Counted from the first letter of the stretch, positions 35,066 through 47,545 are shown. The stretch: 64,000 bases of DNA from Rosa chinensis (GCF_002994745.2 NW_020126847.1:1-64000), one strand, 5' to 3'. Notes: a model not told the origin generated them from the sequence alone. Numbers and translations are program-made.

Positions 35066-36295
35066 TTTTTTTTTGGGACCCAAAGGGCCCAAAGGGAAAA
35101 CAAGAAACAATAAAACACAATCAGCCAATGGCTGTTGCAACTTTCCTATATTTAAGGACTTCACACAAGTCATCTAACACAATGTTAGTAACTTGTGGAG
35201 GAGGTTGCTCAAAGTAGATAGCACCAATCTCAGCAGATAGATTGCATCTTGAAAGGCCATCCGCAACCGTATTAACTTCTTGAAACACGTGACTTATCAC
35301 ACACTCGGAGAAGCTACTTTGTAGGTGTAGACAAAAGTTGATAACTGTCTTTAAAGGATGCAATCATCAACTCCATTATTCATAGACTAACCAACACTTC
35401 AGAATCACATTCTACGACCACTTTGTCCATCCCAAGATTAGCAGCCATTTGTAAACCCAGTAACATGCCCCATGTCTCGGCTTCCAAAACCTGACCTTGC
35501 CCAATATGAGCAGTAAATCCATGTATCCAGTTACCATCCTGATCTCTAAGAACCCTCCAGCTCCTATTTTTCCATTTAAATTAGCTCTAGCACCATCGAC
35601 ATTCAATTTGACCCATCCATTACCAGGTTTAAGCCACTTCAAAGCCACAGTAGTCTGGTCGGTCCTTGTATTCTTCTTTCCCTGAGCAAGATACCATTCG
35701 GTACACATCCATAATGACCTTAACTGGGTTAATAGGGAATTGAAATCCTTCTTCAAAATATTTTTATTCCTCCATTTCCAAATATACCAACAAGTGAAGG
35801 TAAATAGGACATTCCAATTCATTCCGCCGTAACACTTCATTGTGCAATAACCATTAGCAGCTAGCCATTGCCCAATCAATTTGCATAGCTCTTCTAATAT
35901 TGTCAAAACAGTTGATCTCCTGCCAAATTTTGTTTACTCTAGGGCAATCTCTTAGCAAGTGCAATAAGGATTCAGAATGAGTATGACATATAGGACAAGA
36001 ATTATCACTTGTGAGCCTTCTCTTCATCCTTTCAGTATTAGTGAGGAGTTTACCTTGAATAATCAGCCACAAAAATATTTTTAATTTTGGAGGCAGACAC
36101 ATTCTCCATAGGAATTTCCAAGCAAATTCATAGTTCTCATCAGCAAATAAGGATAAGTATGCAGATTTCACTGAGAAACGACCATTAGAAGATCCACTCC
36201 AGATAATTTTATCCTCTCCACCACCTACAAGTCCCACAGGCATGCTTAAAATTCTGCTAATAGTATTCTCATCAAAGTGTTGCTCAGAAAACTGA
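35066..36295 (-). mobile_element. L1-type non-LTR retrotransposon, 5'-truncated
   Basis: The minus strand carries the end of ORF2. First comes a zf-RVT domain (35854-36290): IIWSGSSNGRFSVKSAYLSL, FLWRMCLPPKLKIFLWLIIQ, CPICHTHSESLLHLLRDCP. A plant LINE RNase H follows (35412-35700): WVKLNVDGARANLNGKIGAG with the first catalytic Asp in NVDGA. The last part (35121-35363) reads HVFQEVNTVADGLSRC, the usual terminal RNase H block. The element ends in a hairpin-like tttgggccctttgggtccc and an A tail seen as t(9) at 35066-35074. One frame break separates the RNase H halves. Reverse transcriptase and ORF1 are missing, as expected for 5' truncation. Confidence 0.88.
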
Positions 36296-37422
36296 CATTA
36301 ATTCCACCCTCCATTAGACCAACAATCCTAGAAACAGCACCGGAAATAAACTAGCTATTACTGAAATCTAAATATGCATCATTACATGCATCCACGACAA
36401 CCTCATTCACTGAAAGACGCTTGCATGTGCACAACATATATGCATATATCAGGCTATCAGCATAAAATAGTAAATAGATTAGAGAAGAGAACAACAAGTA
36501 CAAACCACTTTGAGATACCTTCATCTTTCTTCAAAGAAAATATTAACAAGCAGTACCATTAAAACAATCAAAATCTCTTCAAATTATCAGCATTACATTT
36601 TACACAAGAAAAATATCAAGAATTCACAGCTGCTATAAGATCCAGCAGTCCCAGAATCCACAGGAAGAAAAGAAATAAAGAATATTCTATGTAAATCTAT
36701 TGGACAATGAAGGCCAAAACTCAACAATTTCACTTTATCCTTGAGGACCTTGACAAGTATTGTGAGTCTCACATGGAAAAAAAATCCATATATGTTATTC
36801 TTTCTGACCAAATTGTTCCAACAAGGAAGATCTCTTTTTGTACTCTCGCACTCCAACACTACGACAAAGGAGTGCAAGTGTAGTGCATGAGAGCAAAGAC
36901 CTTTGGCAATAATCAAGTATGATATTAACTAATCAATCAATCCTACCTTAGGTTATAGCTCTTCAAAAGCACAAAGCATAACCATCACATTGGTGAGGCA
37001 ATAGTTATGGAGGTCAGTGCATTTCTTCTTTGGCACATTATCTTATTAAATAAATAAAAGTATTCCAATGCTAAAGTCGTGTATTTTAACACATTGCTAC
37101 CACTAAAGTTACCATTCCATACTTATAATAAAAAATAATAAAAAAATAAGACAGTATGACACTGTTGAGACAGAAAATTTACAGGTTTAATTTTCAAATG
37201 GCTTATTCTTGTAATTTTGTTAAGTGCTTTGACAAAAAAGCACAACACTTCTAGTAAGAAGTGGTCAAACGGGATGAAATCTGCAGAGGCATATAGCCTT
37301 GGGACACTCTCAACCAATTCGGTGGCTTAGGCCATTCAAAATTCAAATTGCTATCAGCTCAAGATACAAAGAAAATATGATCAAACTGGACTCTATTATA
37401 TTCAACAACTTCGAGGAAGACT
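36296..37422. other. intergenic, no gene seen
   Basis: AT-rich with scattered short frames only. No recognised repeat or motif. Confidence 0.4.
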
Positions 37423-38250
37423 AGTGTTGGATAATCTCTACCTAGCCTCTTGCACATTCAAAAGTGGGTCAAGGTTGTTTGTTCAAATAAAGAAGTAACC
37501 CCAAGCTTTACGGTGGTTGGTCATCTATTTGAATTAGAGAGTCATCCACATATTGATAAGGATTGATTCAAATTTGAATTAAACCAATCCTCATGACCAG
37601 CTGATCATTAAGTCTATAAAAGAAGGCTTACAATGAAGAGACGTAGGGGGGGGGAAAGCAACAAACAGGCACACCAAAAGAGGGGGAGAAAGACTGGAGA
37701 GCAGCAAAACAAAAGAGAGGGCAGAGAGGCAACGAAAGAAGAAAAAAGAGCGAGGGAGAGCAGAGGAAAACACAGGAGCAGAGAAAGAAGAGGAAGGGAA
37801 GAAAGAATAATTCGAAGCTAAGAAGAGACCACGAGAAGCTAAACAACATAGAGCAGTGGGTATAATTTCTTCTATATGCTGTCAATTATCATTTTCACTC
37901 AAGTGTTCTCTTTGTTCTACATTATATGATTACAGAAAGCTAAATAGGTGATCATGTAAGACTATGAGCACTCCAAACAAGAAGTTGATGGTCTACCTCT
38001 CTCCAAGAGTCCCTCGTTGCTGTCATCCTCACAAATCTCACCAACGGCTTCCGGGCAAGACACAAAGTCGACATCAAGCCTCATTCACAGCCGTGGTGTC
38101 ACTACATGCTGCACTTGCTTTGATGCCTATACTACGGTGCGTCCTGCGTATAGGTGGCAGAAGCAAGCTTCATGTTCAAGGGGGTTCACCATACTTTTTT
38201 GTGATGCCTGTATCGTGGTGCATCCTGCATATGGTGGCAAAAATGAGTAT

Positions 38251-38838
38251 GTCAGGTGAATGCTTGGTGGTTGCCAGTCCACATCAAGTACGGTCCTGCA
38301 AAGTTCCTGAGTTCACAACAGTGGGAAAGCTACTCCAAAGTGATCCCCGTGCAGGGTTTCAACGCCAAGCTACGACTCCACCTGCATCAAAGTTATCATC
38401 AAAATGCTGCTCCTGAAAGTAAAGTGGCCATCTCTCTATAAAAGGTGCCTACCTCCAGCCGTAAGTCTGCAGAATGCTCGGTTTACCTTTAATCACAAAT
38501 CAGCAGCGTGTTCTACTTGGCTCACCTGCGATCACAAAAACTGTGTCAGGTGAATGCTTGGTGGTTGCCAGTCCACGTCAAGTACGGTCCTGCAAAGTTC
38601 CTGAGTTCACAACAGTGGGAAAGCTGCTCCAAAGTGATCCCCGTGCAGGGTTTCAACGCCAAGCTATGACTCCACCTGCATCAAAGTTATCATCAAAATG
38701 CTGCTCCTGAAAGTAAAGTGGCCATCTTTATAAAAGGGTGCCTACCTCCAGCTGCAAGTCTGCAGAATGCTCGGTTTACCTTCAATCACAAATCAGCAGC
38801 GTGTTCTACTTGGCTCACCTGCGATCACAAAAACTGCA
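38251..38838 (+). repeat. 294-bp tandem duplication
   Basis: gtcaggtgaatgcttggtgg at 38251 recurs exactly 294 bp later at 38545. The two units end tcacaaaaactg at 38544 and 38838 and differ at only a few bases, so the duplication is recent relative to its surroundings. Confidence 0.92.
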
Positions 38839-40512
38839 GAAAACACAAAGTGGCTGCATCGGTGCTTGAGTAGTGAAGACGATGAATGTCGAAGCTCACA
38901 ACCCACCATGAATGAAGAACTCCAGATGTCACAAAGGATGGAATAAACCAGAGCAATCCCAGAAGAACATGTCAAAGCTTCTGCCCTTCGTGGAGCCACA
39001 GCTTGTATGGTGTCTGCTAGGCAATATTATAATCAAAGCAAAGAAAATGAAGCATCTGCAAGTCTACAATACCAACGGCAAGAAGACGAGCAAGGAAATT
39101 CTCTTGGCTTCTCTTTGTGGTACTGTACAAAGCACAAATAAAGAATGAACTTTGGCAAATCAATATCAAACATACATAGCAGCAAGTCACTTCTCAAGTA
39201 GCCACGTTCAGCAAAAGGCTTTAAATATGTATAATTGAACATATTGATTATGTGATTGCCAACTATGTTGCAAGTTTTGTTTTGATTACGAGTCAGACAA
39301 CAAAGAAACCATGCAAGTTTTGTTATTCTCTCCTACTTTAATCATAAGGCGGTGACATAGTTTACAAAATAATGGTTTGATAAAAGAAGACCAACTTGCA
39401 GCCATGCCAAAGTGATAAAGCCTTTGCTTGACGGTGGGAAACTGATCAGCACACATCTAAGACAAAAAAATTCATATGCAATTAAGCATAATTGTCAAAC
39501 GACGTGCTACTGCAGCTTTGGGCTAAAGACTTAAAAAGCATGATTGAAAATATGGTGTCCAGCAAGCTTCATTTGAAAGTAATTTAAACAACAAGGGGCA
39601 GACTCTAAAAGCAAAGTCTAGCTATGTGTTTCTTTGTCAATCAAGAAAAACCATGCAAGAATCAATATTCAAAATGACCTCTGCACATTGAAGCACAGAC
39701 AACGCAATTGAGTCATGGTGGACATCGGTGGAAAGTAAAGGGAGCAATCGGTAGCATCATTAAATCATCAATCGGTGGTATATTTAAATAAAGAATGAAT
39801 TGGAGTGCAGTACGATACCCAACAATTGGTTTGAAGGAATGGTTTCTCACCAGTTCCGAGTTCCTCACAAAGTGCTCTGACAGATGCGTCTTGCGAATAG
39901 GAGTATGAAGTCAAGGCCTCTACGAAGAAGAAAACAAGAAAGATTGGTCAGAACGAATCCTGGGATAAAAGAAAAGATGAAGAATACCCAATTGGTGCGC
40001 AAAGGAAGAGCGAGTATGGAATCTAACCATCTGAGCCAACCCATTCATACCCGCCTCGGGGGTACGACTCCTTTTCCAGATTGGACTGAAATATTTCCAT
40101 CTCCAAGTTGATCTCTATCCTAGACTGATAACCACACTACAAATATTCTTCGAAAGAGACGAAGCTTATCGAGCCTGCTTATGGGGATGACGTCTACGAT
40201 CTGGTCTTTTTGGGGTTTTAATTTTGTCTAAGACATGAAGTGGGCTCAAATCGGGTGCAGAAATAAATTAATGGGTGTCCAGATCAATCTATGCACTACA
40301 AGCTCTTGGGTTCTGTTGAATCACTTGTCTACAAGTTTTGAAGCACTACAAAGCCCACTCTAAGTAAATCCATTTCAGGAGTGACACAAAGGCCGCTGCA
40401 AAGCTCGGCACATTGGGTGCCCAAATCAAATCAGCGGACACTATTAAGTTTTGTGTCCAAAAGAAATACATTTGACGGATATATCTGTCGGTACAAAACC
40501 GAAAATCCAATT

Positions 40513-41020
40513 CGCATGAACTACAGTGGTTTGATCCCTTCACGGGGTATGGTAGTCTAGCGATCCACTAGATACAACCGCAACTCCAAACAGAATCCCT
40601 GACTCCATCAGTCAAATTCAACCAGTCCAAATGAATCACTGACTCCAGTCAAATTCTCTCAACGCCACAAAAATCAAATCCATTCCAAATCACACAAATA
40701 AAGTCTAAACCAAATTCACGGGCTTTAAACCCTTCCCAAACACAAATTCAGAATAAATGGGTCATCTACCTATTTAAGTCTCAAAAGTCGGAACTACATG
40801 TGGTTTGATCCCGCAAAGGGTATGTAGGCAATCTAAAAACAAACTAATCTAGATGCAACCACGTCCTAAACATAAAATCGAATCCCTGGTCCACTTAAAC
40901 CAAATTCGTCCCAAACACTACTCTAATTCCAAATTAAAGCCCTCCAATGAGTCATCCACTCATTGGAACTCTTGAACTACGAGTGGTTTGATCCCTCTCC
41001 AAGGGTACGTAGGCAACCCA
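40513..41020 (+). repeat. three spaced copies of a gaactac...gtttgatccc...gtaggca motif
   Basis: At about 40516, 40790 and 40975 the text gaactac(n)gtggtttgatccc(n)aagggta(c/t)gtaggca(a) appears with small changes. The spacing is about 275 and 185 bp. Confidence 0.8.
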
Positions 41021-41250
41021 TTCAAATATCCGGGTGTAGCCGTAAAAACAAACAAACACACATCCCATCAATTGGTTTCTTCATAAATGGAATCAAAGGG
41101 TGTTTCCCTGTAACAAGGGATTGTAATTAAGAGACACATTCTGTCTTGAATGGGTCGAACCAGAATATAAAAACTCTATTCACTAAATGAATACGAGTGA
41201 AATTATGTTGGGTGACATTTTCTCTCACTGTGTGCAATTTTCTCTCAACA

Positions 41251-42630
41251 GACACTATGACAGCCAAGAGACTGAAGAGAGATTGGTTCTTGAATTTGGT
41301 AGTGAAATGATTGACGACACTGTCGACATATATATTGACTGGTTGAAGCAACTGTAAAATAGAAACACCTTCGAACTTATTTGATTTTTTTTTTTTAATG
41401 AGCCAAAAGATTACAACATACCCTCGAGGCAGCCTTGCCGATGGGCAACATTGGCGGCAGCCCAAGGCCCAACATAGAGGGGCACCAGATTTTATAAACA
41501 AAATAATATAATATAATATAATATAATATAATATATTTAATTATATATGTATAGGAATTGGAACGTAAAAAAAAGAAGAAGGGAATTTCAGATTTCTAGA
41601 TGCAGATTGCGTCTTTACTTCTTCTTCTTCTTCTTCCAATGCACAACGGGAGCACAAAATTGATTATCCAAGCGTCTCTTGCTCTTTCTCAAGTCTCAAA
41701 CCTTGAAACCCAGAAAATTTTTTCTTTAAATTGGTTTTAATGGTTACTCAATTCTTCAGTTTCATTCTCATCCATCACCCATTCTTTATGTTATTCTACA
41801 GTGATCATACGAATTTTTCAGCTTTCCATCAATGTAGGCTGAGGTACAAATCAAAATAGGTATTGGGTGTTCTCCTAGTGTTCTTCAATTTTGATATCCA
41901 ATGAAAATTTTGGATATCAAAAGTCTTGTTACTTGTTTTTTGAGCTCTGTTGATTTGTAAGAATTTCAATTTTCAATATTAGGTGCAATTGGAAGTTGGA
42001 GTTGCAAATCAATCTTGATCAGAAAAGAAAGAACAAGAAGGAAAAAACCAAATTCCAAATTTCCAGGTATTGTTCTGTGCTCCAGTGTTTATCAATCGTC
42101 ATTCAAAGTGATTTATAACAACCTGCTCATTCATCGATTTTCAATTTTCAATATTATGTGCAATTAGAAGTTGGATTTGCAAGTCAATCTCGATCAGAAA
42201 AGAAAAAACAAGAAGGAAAAAAGCTGTTGGCCAACTTTCAGTTTGAAGCTTGGGTAAGATATCATATTTGGCTCTGGACTACAATGGTATTTTGTGCTAC
42301 TTTTCATGTTGTAAGCACCCTGTTCATTTGGGGTCAACCACCATATTCAAGATGAGGTAAAACACTAGTCCTTTTCAATTGGTTTTATTGAATATAAAAC
42401 TTCATGCACATTACTAATCTTTTGGTGCAATTCATTCAATTATGGAAATGGCAGAATACTGGACGAATATATCTATATGGCTTCCTTGTTGAAGCATATA
42501 CTTCATAAAGGGCGACCACGAGTAATTGTATATTCGATAATTTCTATTTTGTTTCAAAGTCGTTTCTATTTGTTTGTTCAACTTTTGAATATGGTTTTTC
42601 TTTTTTGATTCAGAATTCTTCATAAGTTTT
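41251..42630. other. intergenic with AATAT microsatellite and a 175-bp-offset duplication
   Basis: An (aatat)n tract occupies about 41503-41540. A segment with tttcaatatt(a)ggtgcaatt...agaaaagaaa...aagaaggaaaaaa occurs at 41971 and again 175 bp later at 42146. Short plus-strand frames, such as one ending FHVVSTLFIWGQPPYSR, are not recognised. Confidence 0.5.
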
Positions 42631-43259
42631 TGTCACACCCCGAATTTTGAACAACATTTTCAAAATTCGAACATGAATTAACAACTTAAAACAAATAAAC
42701 GTTCTGAATTTTTCCTTTTTCTTTTCACAGAACAACCACAACGAGTCACTCAAATTCCAATCTCGAAAACCTCGAGTTAAACATTACAACTCAGTTGTAT
42801 AAAGTAAAATGGTAAGGCTCTAAATATTGAGCATAACTTACCTCACAATTTACAATTACTGTAAAACCAAAATAATACTCTAATCCGCTCGATCTCTGCC
42901 CTGATTCTCCTGACCTGCAGAATTTCCCGCTACACAATTTGAATAGTGTACCGGGATTGCAACACCAAACCCGGTAAGCTTTTGACAGCTCGTGTGAGTA
43001 AACAAGAAGAAACGATTGATTTTATTTTATTACAACCATTTAACTCATAAATCAATCAACAAGTACATATCTGCAAAGAGATATCAATCCACTCACGGGA
43101 AAATCACGAGGAATACATTATCACAATCCTCAAATCACAACACCCCACTTGGGTCCTACAAACACTCAATCCCCACATGACACAACCCTGGTCCATCTTG
43201 ACCACACGTTAGAGCTCTAACTATATCGCTACAGTCACCTTGGCCTAGGTGCAAGTAAA

Positions 43260-43550
43260 CGATATATTCCCAGGTTAACTTAATAACCCTCGAACTTTGG
43301 ACTCTCGGCCTCAGAACAATATACTTATTCCCAGGTTAACTTAATAACCCTCGAACTTTGGGCTCTCGGCCCTCAGAACAATACACTTCGGTTATCCTTA
43401 ACCGTCGAACTTCAGACATTCCCGTCCTCAGAACACAACCACTCCGGTTATCCTTAACCGTCGAACTTCGGACTCTCCGTCCTCAGAACACATACACTAC
43501 TGTTATCCTTAACCGTCGAACTTCGGACATCTGTCCTCAGAACAATACAA
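43260..43550. repeat. tandem array with ~57-61-bp units
   Basis: Two units start ttcccaggttaacttaataa (43267 and 43328). They are followed by about three related units containing ggttatccttaaccgtcgaa. All share a ctcgaactt/gtcgaactt...cctcagaaca core. Confidence 0.85.
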
Positions 43551-44080
43551 TAACCACTCAAAACATTCTTCAATGAAATCATGAATATTAACAAAAATTC
43601 ATCGATCATATTCATCGCATATATATGGTAATTCACATTTTATTCCATATAAATAAATCATCAATAAATCACACTCTTCAATGCCACACCAATTCGTATA
43701 TAATCACGTAATTATATATATAGTAATCACCCACGCAGGAGTGACCACTAATAACAACTATAGTTCACACAAGAAAATCGTGAAATTCATTTTATATAAT
43801 TAAAACATTTTACTTACCTATGGACGTAGTTGATCAAGTCCATGTGATTTAAAACAAATATTTATTCCATAAATATTTTCACACAATTACTGCTGGAAAT
43901 AAAATAATTAAAAGAACTCGGTTCGTAATATGAACCATGTGAGGTTTACTCACCTCTAATCCCGCTGCGTCTTCTTAACAGCTCAATTAACGATTCACCA
44001 TCGTCCGCCAAATCAATCCATTGATCACCTAATCCAATACGATCTTAACTTAGTCAATAACTCAAAAAATAATTAAACGA

Positions 44081-44310
44081 CGATCCAACGGTCGGATCGA
44101 AATTTAACGATGATCCAACGGTCGGATCCTCACAGATCGCCCTTAGGATCATCCTCCAAAATTATCACGAAGATCCAACGGTCGGATCTTCCTGAATCGT
44201 CCTTACGAACATCTCCACAAAATTTTATGAAAATCGACGGTCGATTCTCATGAATCGCCTTCCGAATCACTATTTCACAATTATACGAAGATCCAACGGT
44301 CGGATCTTCG
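44081..44310. repeat. phased quasi-palindromic gatccaacggtcggatc motifs
   Basis: Copies begin near 44082, 44112, 44172 and 44290, with a shorter aatcgacggtcgatt at 44232. After the first gap of 30 bp, spacing is close to 60 bp. Each copy is nearly its own reverse complement (gatccgaccgttggatc). Confidence 0.85.
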
Positions 44311-45002
44311 CCCGTGGCCTCACAAAGTCATCGTAATAGTCATACGATCAACATATTAAAATTTGAAGTAAAACCGATGGTTTGATCTTCAAAAATCATT
44401 ATTTAAAACAAAAGTCCACTCACTAACAATTTCCTCTCAATATCAAATTTCAACCCTTCTTTACTTGTCAAATTCGTCAAAACCAACCATTCAATATTCA
44501 CCAATTCCTTAAATGTTAGCCAACTACTTAACTCTTCTTAAAACATGTCCACAATGGTAACCAATTTGGCCCTTACTAACTTTACATGCACATAACACCA
44601 TCGAAAAATATATTTGAAACCATTCTAATTACAAACCAAAAACTCCATCAATTCAATAATTTGACCAAATCAATAATAGCAATTATAAGGTCACCGAACC
44701 TGGCCCTTACCAAATGTTCATTTCCTGAACAAATGGGTGACTAATCCATATAAATATTTTCCGCCATTCATCATCGATTTAAAACCATAATCAATTTCAA
44801 TCAAAGTCATCCCAACAGCCTCCATCTTCTCCAAAACTTCACAATTTCCTGATTCTACATACCTCAATTCACATAATTAAAAATACATGATTAGGGCTTC
44901 CAATCACAACATTCCAAAATTCCAACCAAGGAGGGTACGAAATTTACCAAAACAAGCGGCCTGGGATACGGTGGCCGAGCTCGGTGGTCCACACGGTCAC
45001 AT

Positions 45003-45080
45003 TCTCTGCCATCAAGTTTCGATCGCTTGCCATCAAGCTTCGATCTCTGCCATCAAGCTTCGATCGCTGCCATCAGAACC
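45003..45080. repeat. about 20-bp tandem repeat (ctgccatcaagcttcgatc)
   Basis: Four near-identical units, directly beside the 3' edge of the captured ORP1 fragment. Confidence 0.85.
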
Positions 45081-45142
45081 ACTGCTAACACAGATCGATC
45101 ACCATAGATCGACCAACCACCCATCGATTGATCACCACCATG

Positions 45143-45940
45143 TCTCCTATTGCCCTGACTGCAGTATGACTCACGCTCCTTTGTTTCGTCCACTACTGTA
45201 GTTTCCAGCTCTATTTTCTCTGTCTCCAATTGTCTCAATGTGTTAACAACATAACATGTTTACTCTGAAGAGCCTTCAACTGGTTTTGCAGCTCTGAGAC
45301 TTCTAAAAGCATAATTGATTCGCAGCCTTTGATAACTAGCTCACCAACTCCCTCCTGTGCCAATCTTAATCGTAACTTCTCTGTTGAAACAACTATATCT
45401 TCTGAAGGCACTAAATCATTGCTTGACAAAACTCTGGGGAAAAGATCTTTAGCATCCATGTAGCTCTGTCTCTCTTCAAATGCACTTCGCTCGAAAGGCT
45501 TGCACGGCCTCCTCGCCGGCAAGCCAAGTCGATTTCTATTCCATTTGCCTTCTTCAACGAGTCCTCTCCGATCACCATCACGCCTTTCTCTCTGGCCGGG
45601 CTCATCAGAATCTGTCTGGTCCTATGAACCTTGTAACATGAAAGCACGCGCGTCTTCCAGCAGAAACCACCTCGACCTCCACTGACGCCGACGCCTTCGA
45701 ATCTCTCAGCTCGCAGAACGCTTCCTCAACCTCGAGTTGCGCCGCGCGGACGAGGCTCTGTTCGATTCGGTCCCCACCGACGAGACCTGAGCGGAGTAAC
45801 TTGGCTTCGAGCCGTAGCTGACGTTCGAACCTGAACCGCCGCGTCGAGTTCGAGCTGGTAGTGACCGGACTGCTTTGCCGTGACCGGTCGGCCTGGTCCC
45901 GATCGATCGAAACCGGAGCAATGCAGCATAGCGGTTTCAT
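45143..45940 (-). pseudogene. captured fragment of an oxysterol-binding-protein-related (ORP1-type) gene
   Basis: ORPs bind sterols or phosphoinositides and move lipids between membranes. Minus strand, from ATG at 45940: MKPLCCIAPVSIDRD; in shifted frames GHYQLELDAA and NVSYGSKPSYSAQ; PH-domain text VLSCYKVHRTRQILMSPARE and VMVIGEDSLKKANG; then KDLFPRVLSSNDLVPSED, IVVSTEKLRLRLAQEG and SIMLLEVSELQNQLKALQSK; and finally RQLETEKIELETTVVDETKE RES. This is the N-terminal start, PH domain and coiled-coil part of plant ORP1-class proteins. Homology ends abruptly after GNRR at about 45143. Several frameshifts and a deletion inside the PH domain kill it. No introns are visible across the piece, which hints at an RNA-derived source. 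GC content is higher than in the surrounding DNA. Confidence 0.85.
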
Positions 45941-46546
45941 ATTCTCACCACCACCTCACCATTCAAATCAACCCAAAAAAACCTCGCCAATCAATCTAAC
46001 TCCCATCCAACGCCCGATCACCCGGCTCCGATTAACGGAAATGTAGCACCGGATCGGAGTCCAATGCCCGAAGCCAAAACGCACCGTTTCGATTCCAAGA
46101 GAAAGAAAGAGAGAGAGAAAGAAGAGAAGGACGTGCGGTCGAGAGAGAGGAAAGGAGAAAATGAGAAAGGGAATAGGGTTTTCCTCCTTAAAACACTAGT
46201 AGATGTGAAATGTCTACTTTGCCCCTTTCAATAATTTTCAAAAAACTAATACGGAAGTTTATGTAGAACGCGGATTATTTTGTGAACTCTTAATTTAAGC
46301 GTGCCGCATGTCCACGAATTCGATTTGACATTCTCTACAACTTTCGTGAAGGAAGTTTTCCCAAATTCCGTAAGTATAAAAAGTCGATTTTTCTTGAATA
46401 AAAAATTCGAGCTTTTTGTTAAAACGAAATGTTTCAGAACTTCAATAATTCAAAAGATGAATTATTTCGAGTAATATTCGTGCAAAAGCACTTTATTCAT
46501 TTCAACACAATTCCACGAGACGAAAATGAAAATTGCGGGTATTACA

Positions 46547-47039
46547 GTTTACTAAGACACGCGTTACCATGTCTCTTATTTGTGTGATTGTGTCAAAGTG
46601 CTACATTATGTGTGATCTTTTGGATTAGCTAGAAGTTTTATGTGGTAAGAAAAAATTGTAATATTTTTTATACGGGGTTTTGGTTTTATGTACCCCTGTT
46701 ATATAATGTTTCTTTATATAATAAAATCGGCGTGGAGATGAGCCGCCCAGCTTGATTAGGTTCCAAACCGCTAAAAAAAGGATTTAGAGTATAACATTCG
46801 TAAGAATCATTACATGTTTATTTAGGCCAATTGGGTGCACACACAAAATTTCACCTTGGGCAGCAAAAAGCTCAGGACAGGGCACTAGTGCTTAAACCTG
46901 CGCGATGCTGGTGGAATTTTTTTTACTCCTAAATTTTATTCAGTAATTTAATTGGAAGAGGTGTTTGGTAAAACAAGAGTTATTGATTATAATTCAATCT
47001 CCCACTTCCCAATGTTATAATTCACAAGTTGCAAAATGT
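46547..47039. other. intergenic; possible older LINE or SINE relic
   Basis: About 46680-46770 (acggggttttggttttatgt ... ggcgtggagatgagccgccc) resembles a retroposon tail, but no poly-A or coding frame confirms it. Confidence 0.3.
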
Positions 47040-47545
47040 TCTAGATTATCTCAATCTGGTCGCATTGCAGCTGGGGGTTGATTAGAAATAGTGATGGAGA
47101 CTGGGTCTGTGGTTTTTCTATCAATCTTAGTGTAGGAGAAATATTTGTGGCTGAACTATGGCTTTGTGTATTGGTTTGAAAATGGCTTTAGGATACAATG
47201 CTACCCATATTATGGTTGAGTCTGACTCTTCCTTGTGTCAATCTAGTTAAAGGGGAGTGGCATGATACACATCCCTTCCATGGCATCATCACAGTTGCAA
47301 AGCTCTTTGGTTGAGAAGTTGGAATTGCATGATAATGCATATCTATCGTGAATGTAACATGTCTGCAGATGGTTTAGCTCAGTTTGTCGACATACTTTGA
47401 ATTTGGGACAACACTTTTTTGAGGAACCTCCTGATTGTATCAAGCGAAGCCTTCAAGAAGATAAAGAGGGTCTTTTGAGACTGAGACTTGTTCTTGCTTC
47501 GTTTTGTTTTTCGGGCTTTAGCCCTCCTTGTAACCAAAAAAAAAG
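47040..47545 (+). mobile_element. LINE 3' end with RNase H remnant and poly-A
   Basis: Plus-strand frames give GGLIRNSDGDWVCGFSINLS then GEIFVAELWLCVLV, the RNase H core with the E-L-W block of plant LINEs. After several frame breaks comes YRECNMSADGLAQF (about 47335-47385), the terminal RNase H block. It ends cgggctttagcccgt-like hairpin DNA (gggctttagccc), then ccttgtaacc and a(9) at about 47537. The 5' part is absent. Confidence 0.8.

Larger units (their letters stand above)
37423..41250 (+). mobile_element. LTR-element-like DNA without coding capacity (possible LARD or nested solo LTRs)
   Basis: At 37423 tgttggataatc starts a segment with a TATA-like tctataaaaga (about 37613) and a purine-rich leader. 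At the other end, 41164-41250 has gaatataaaaactc and closes with attttctctcaaca, an LTR-style CA end. Between lie a 294-bp tandem duplication and three copies of a gtttgatccc motif. I could not match 5' and 3' LTRs to each other, so this may be several elements. No gag or pol is visible. Confidence 0.4.
42631..46546. mobile_element. 3.9-kb transposable element carrying a captured ORP1-type gene fragment
   Basis: It starts tgtcacaccccgaattttga and ends gcgggtattaca. Flanks are agttt|t...|agttt (42625-42629 and 46546-46550, border uncertain by a base), giving a likely 5-bp target-site duplication. The ends are TG...CA as in an LTR, but are also weakly inverted (TGT...ACCCCGAATTTT against TGTAATACCCGCAATTTT). 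Inside are a ~57-61-bp tandem array (43260-43550), phased gatccaacggtcggatc motifs (44081-44310), a 20-bp tandem array (45003-45080) and the captured gene fragment (45143-45940). No transposase, gag or pol is visible. A large solo LTR or a non-autonomous LTR element is the simplest reading. Confidence 0.6.

Noticed and set aside
37590..37885. Overlapping frames on both strands near 37.6-37.9 kb (lysine/arginine-rich plus, leucine/phenylalanine-rich minus)
   Set aside because: Purine-rich leader-like DNA; both are composition artefacts.
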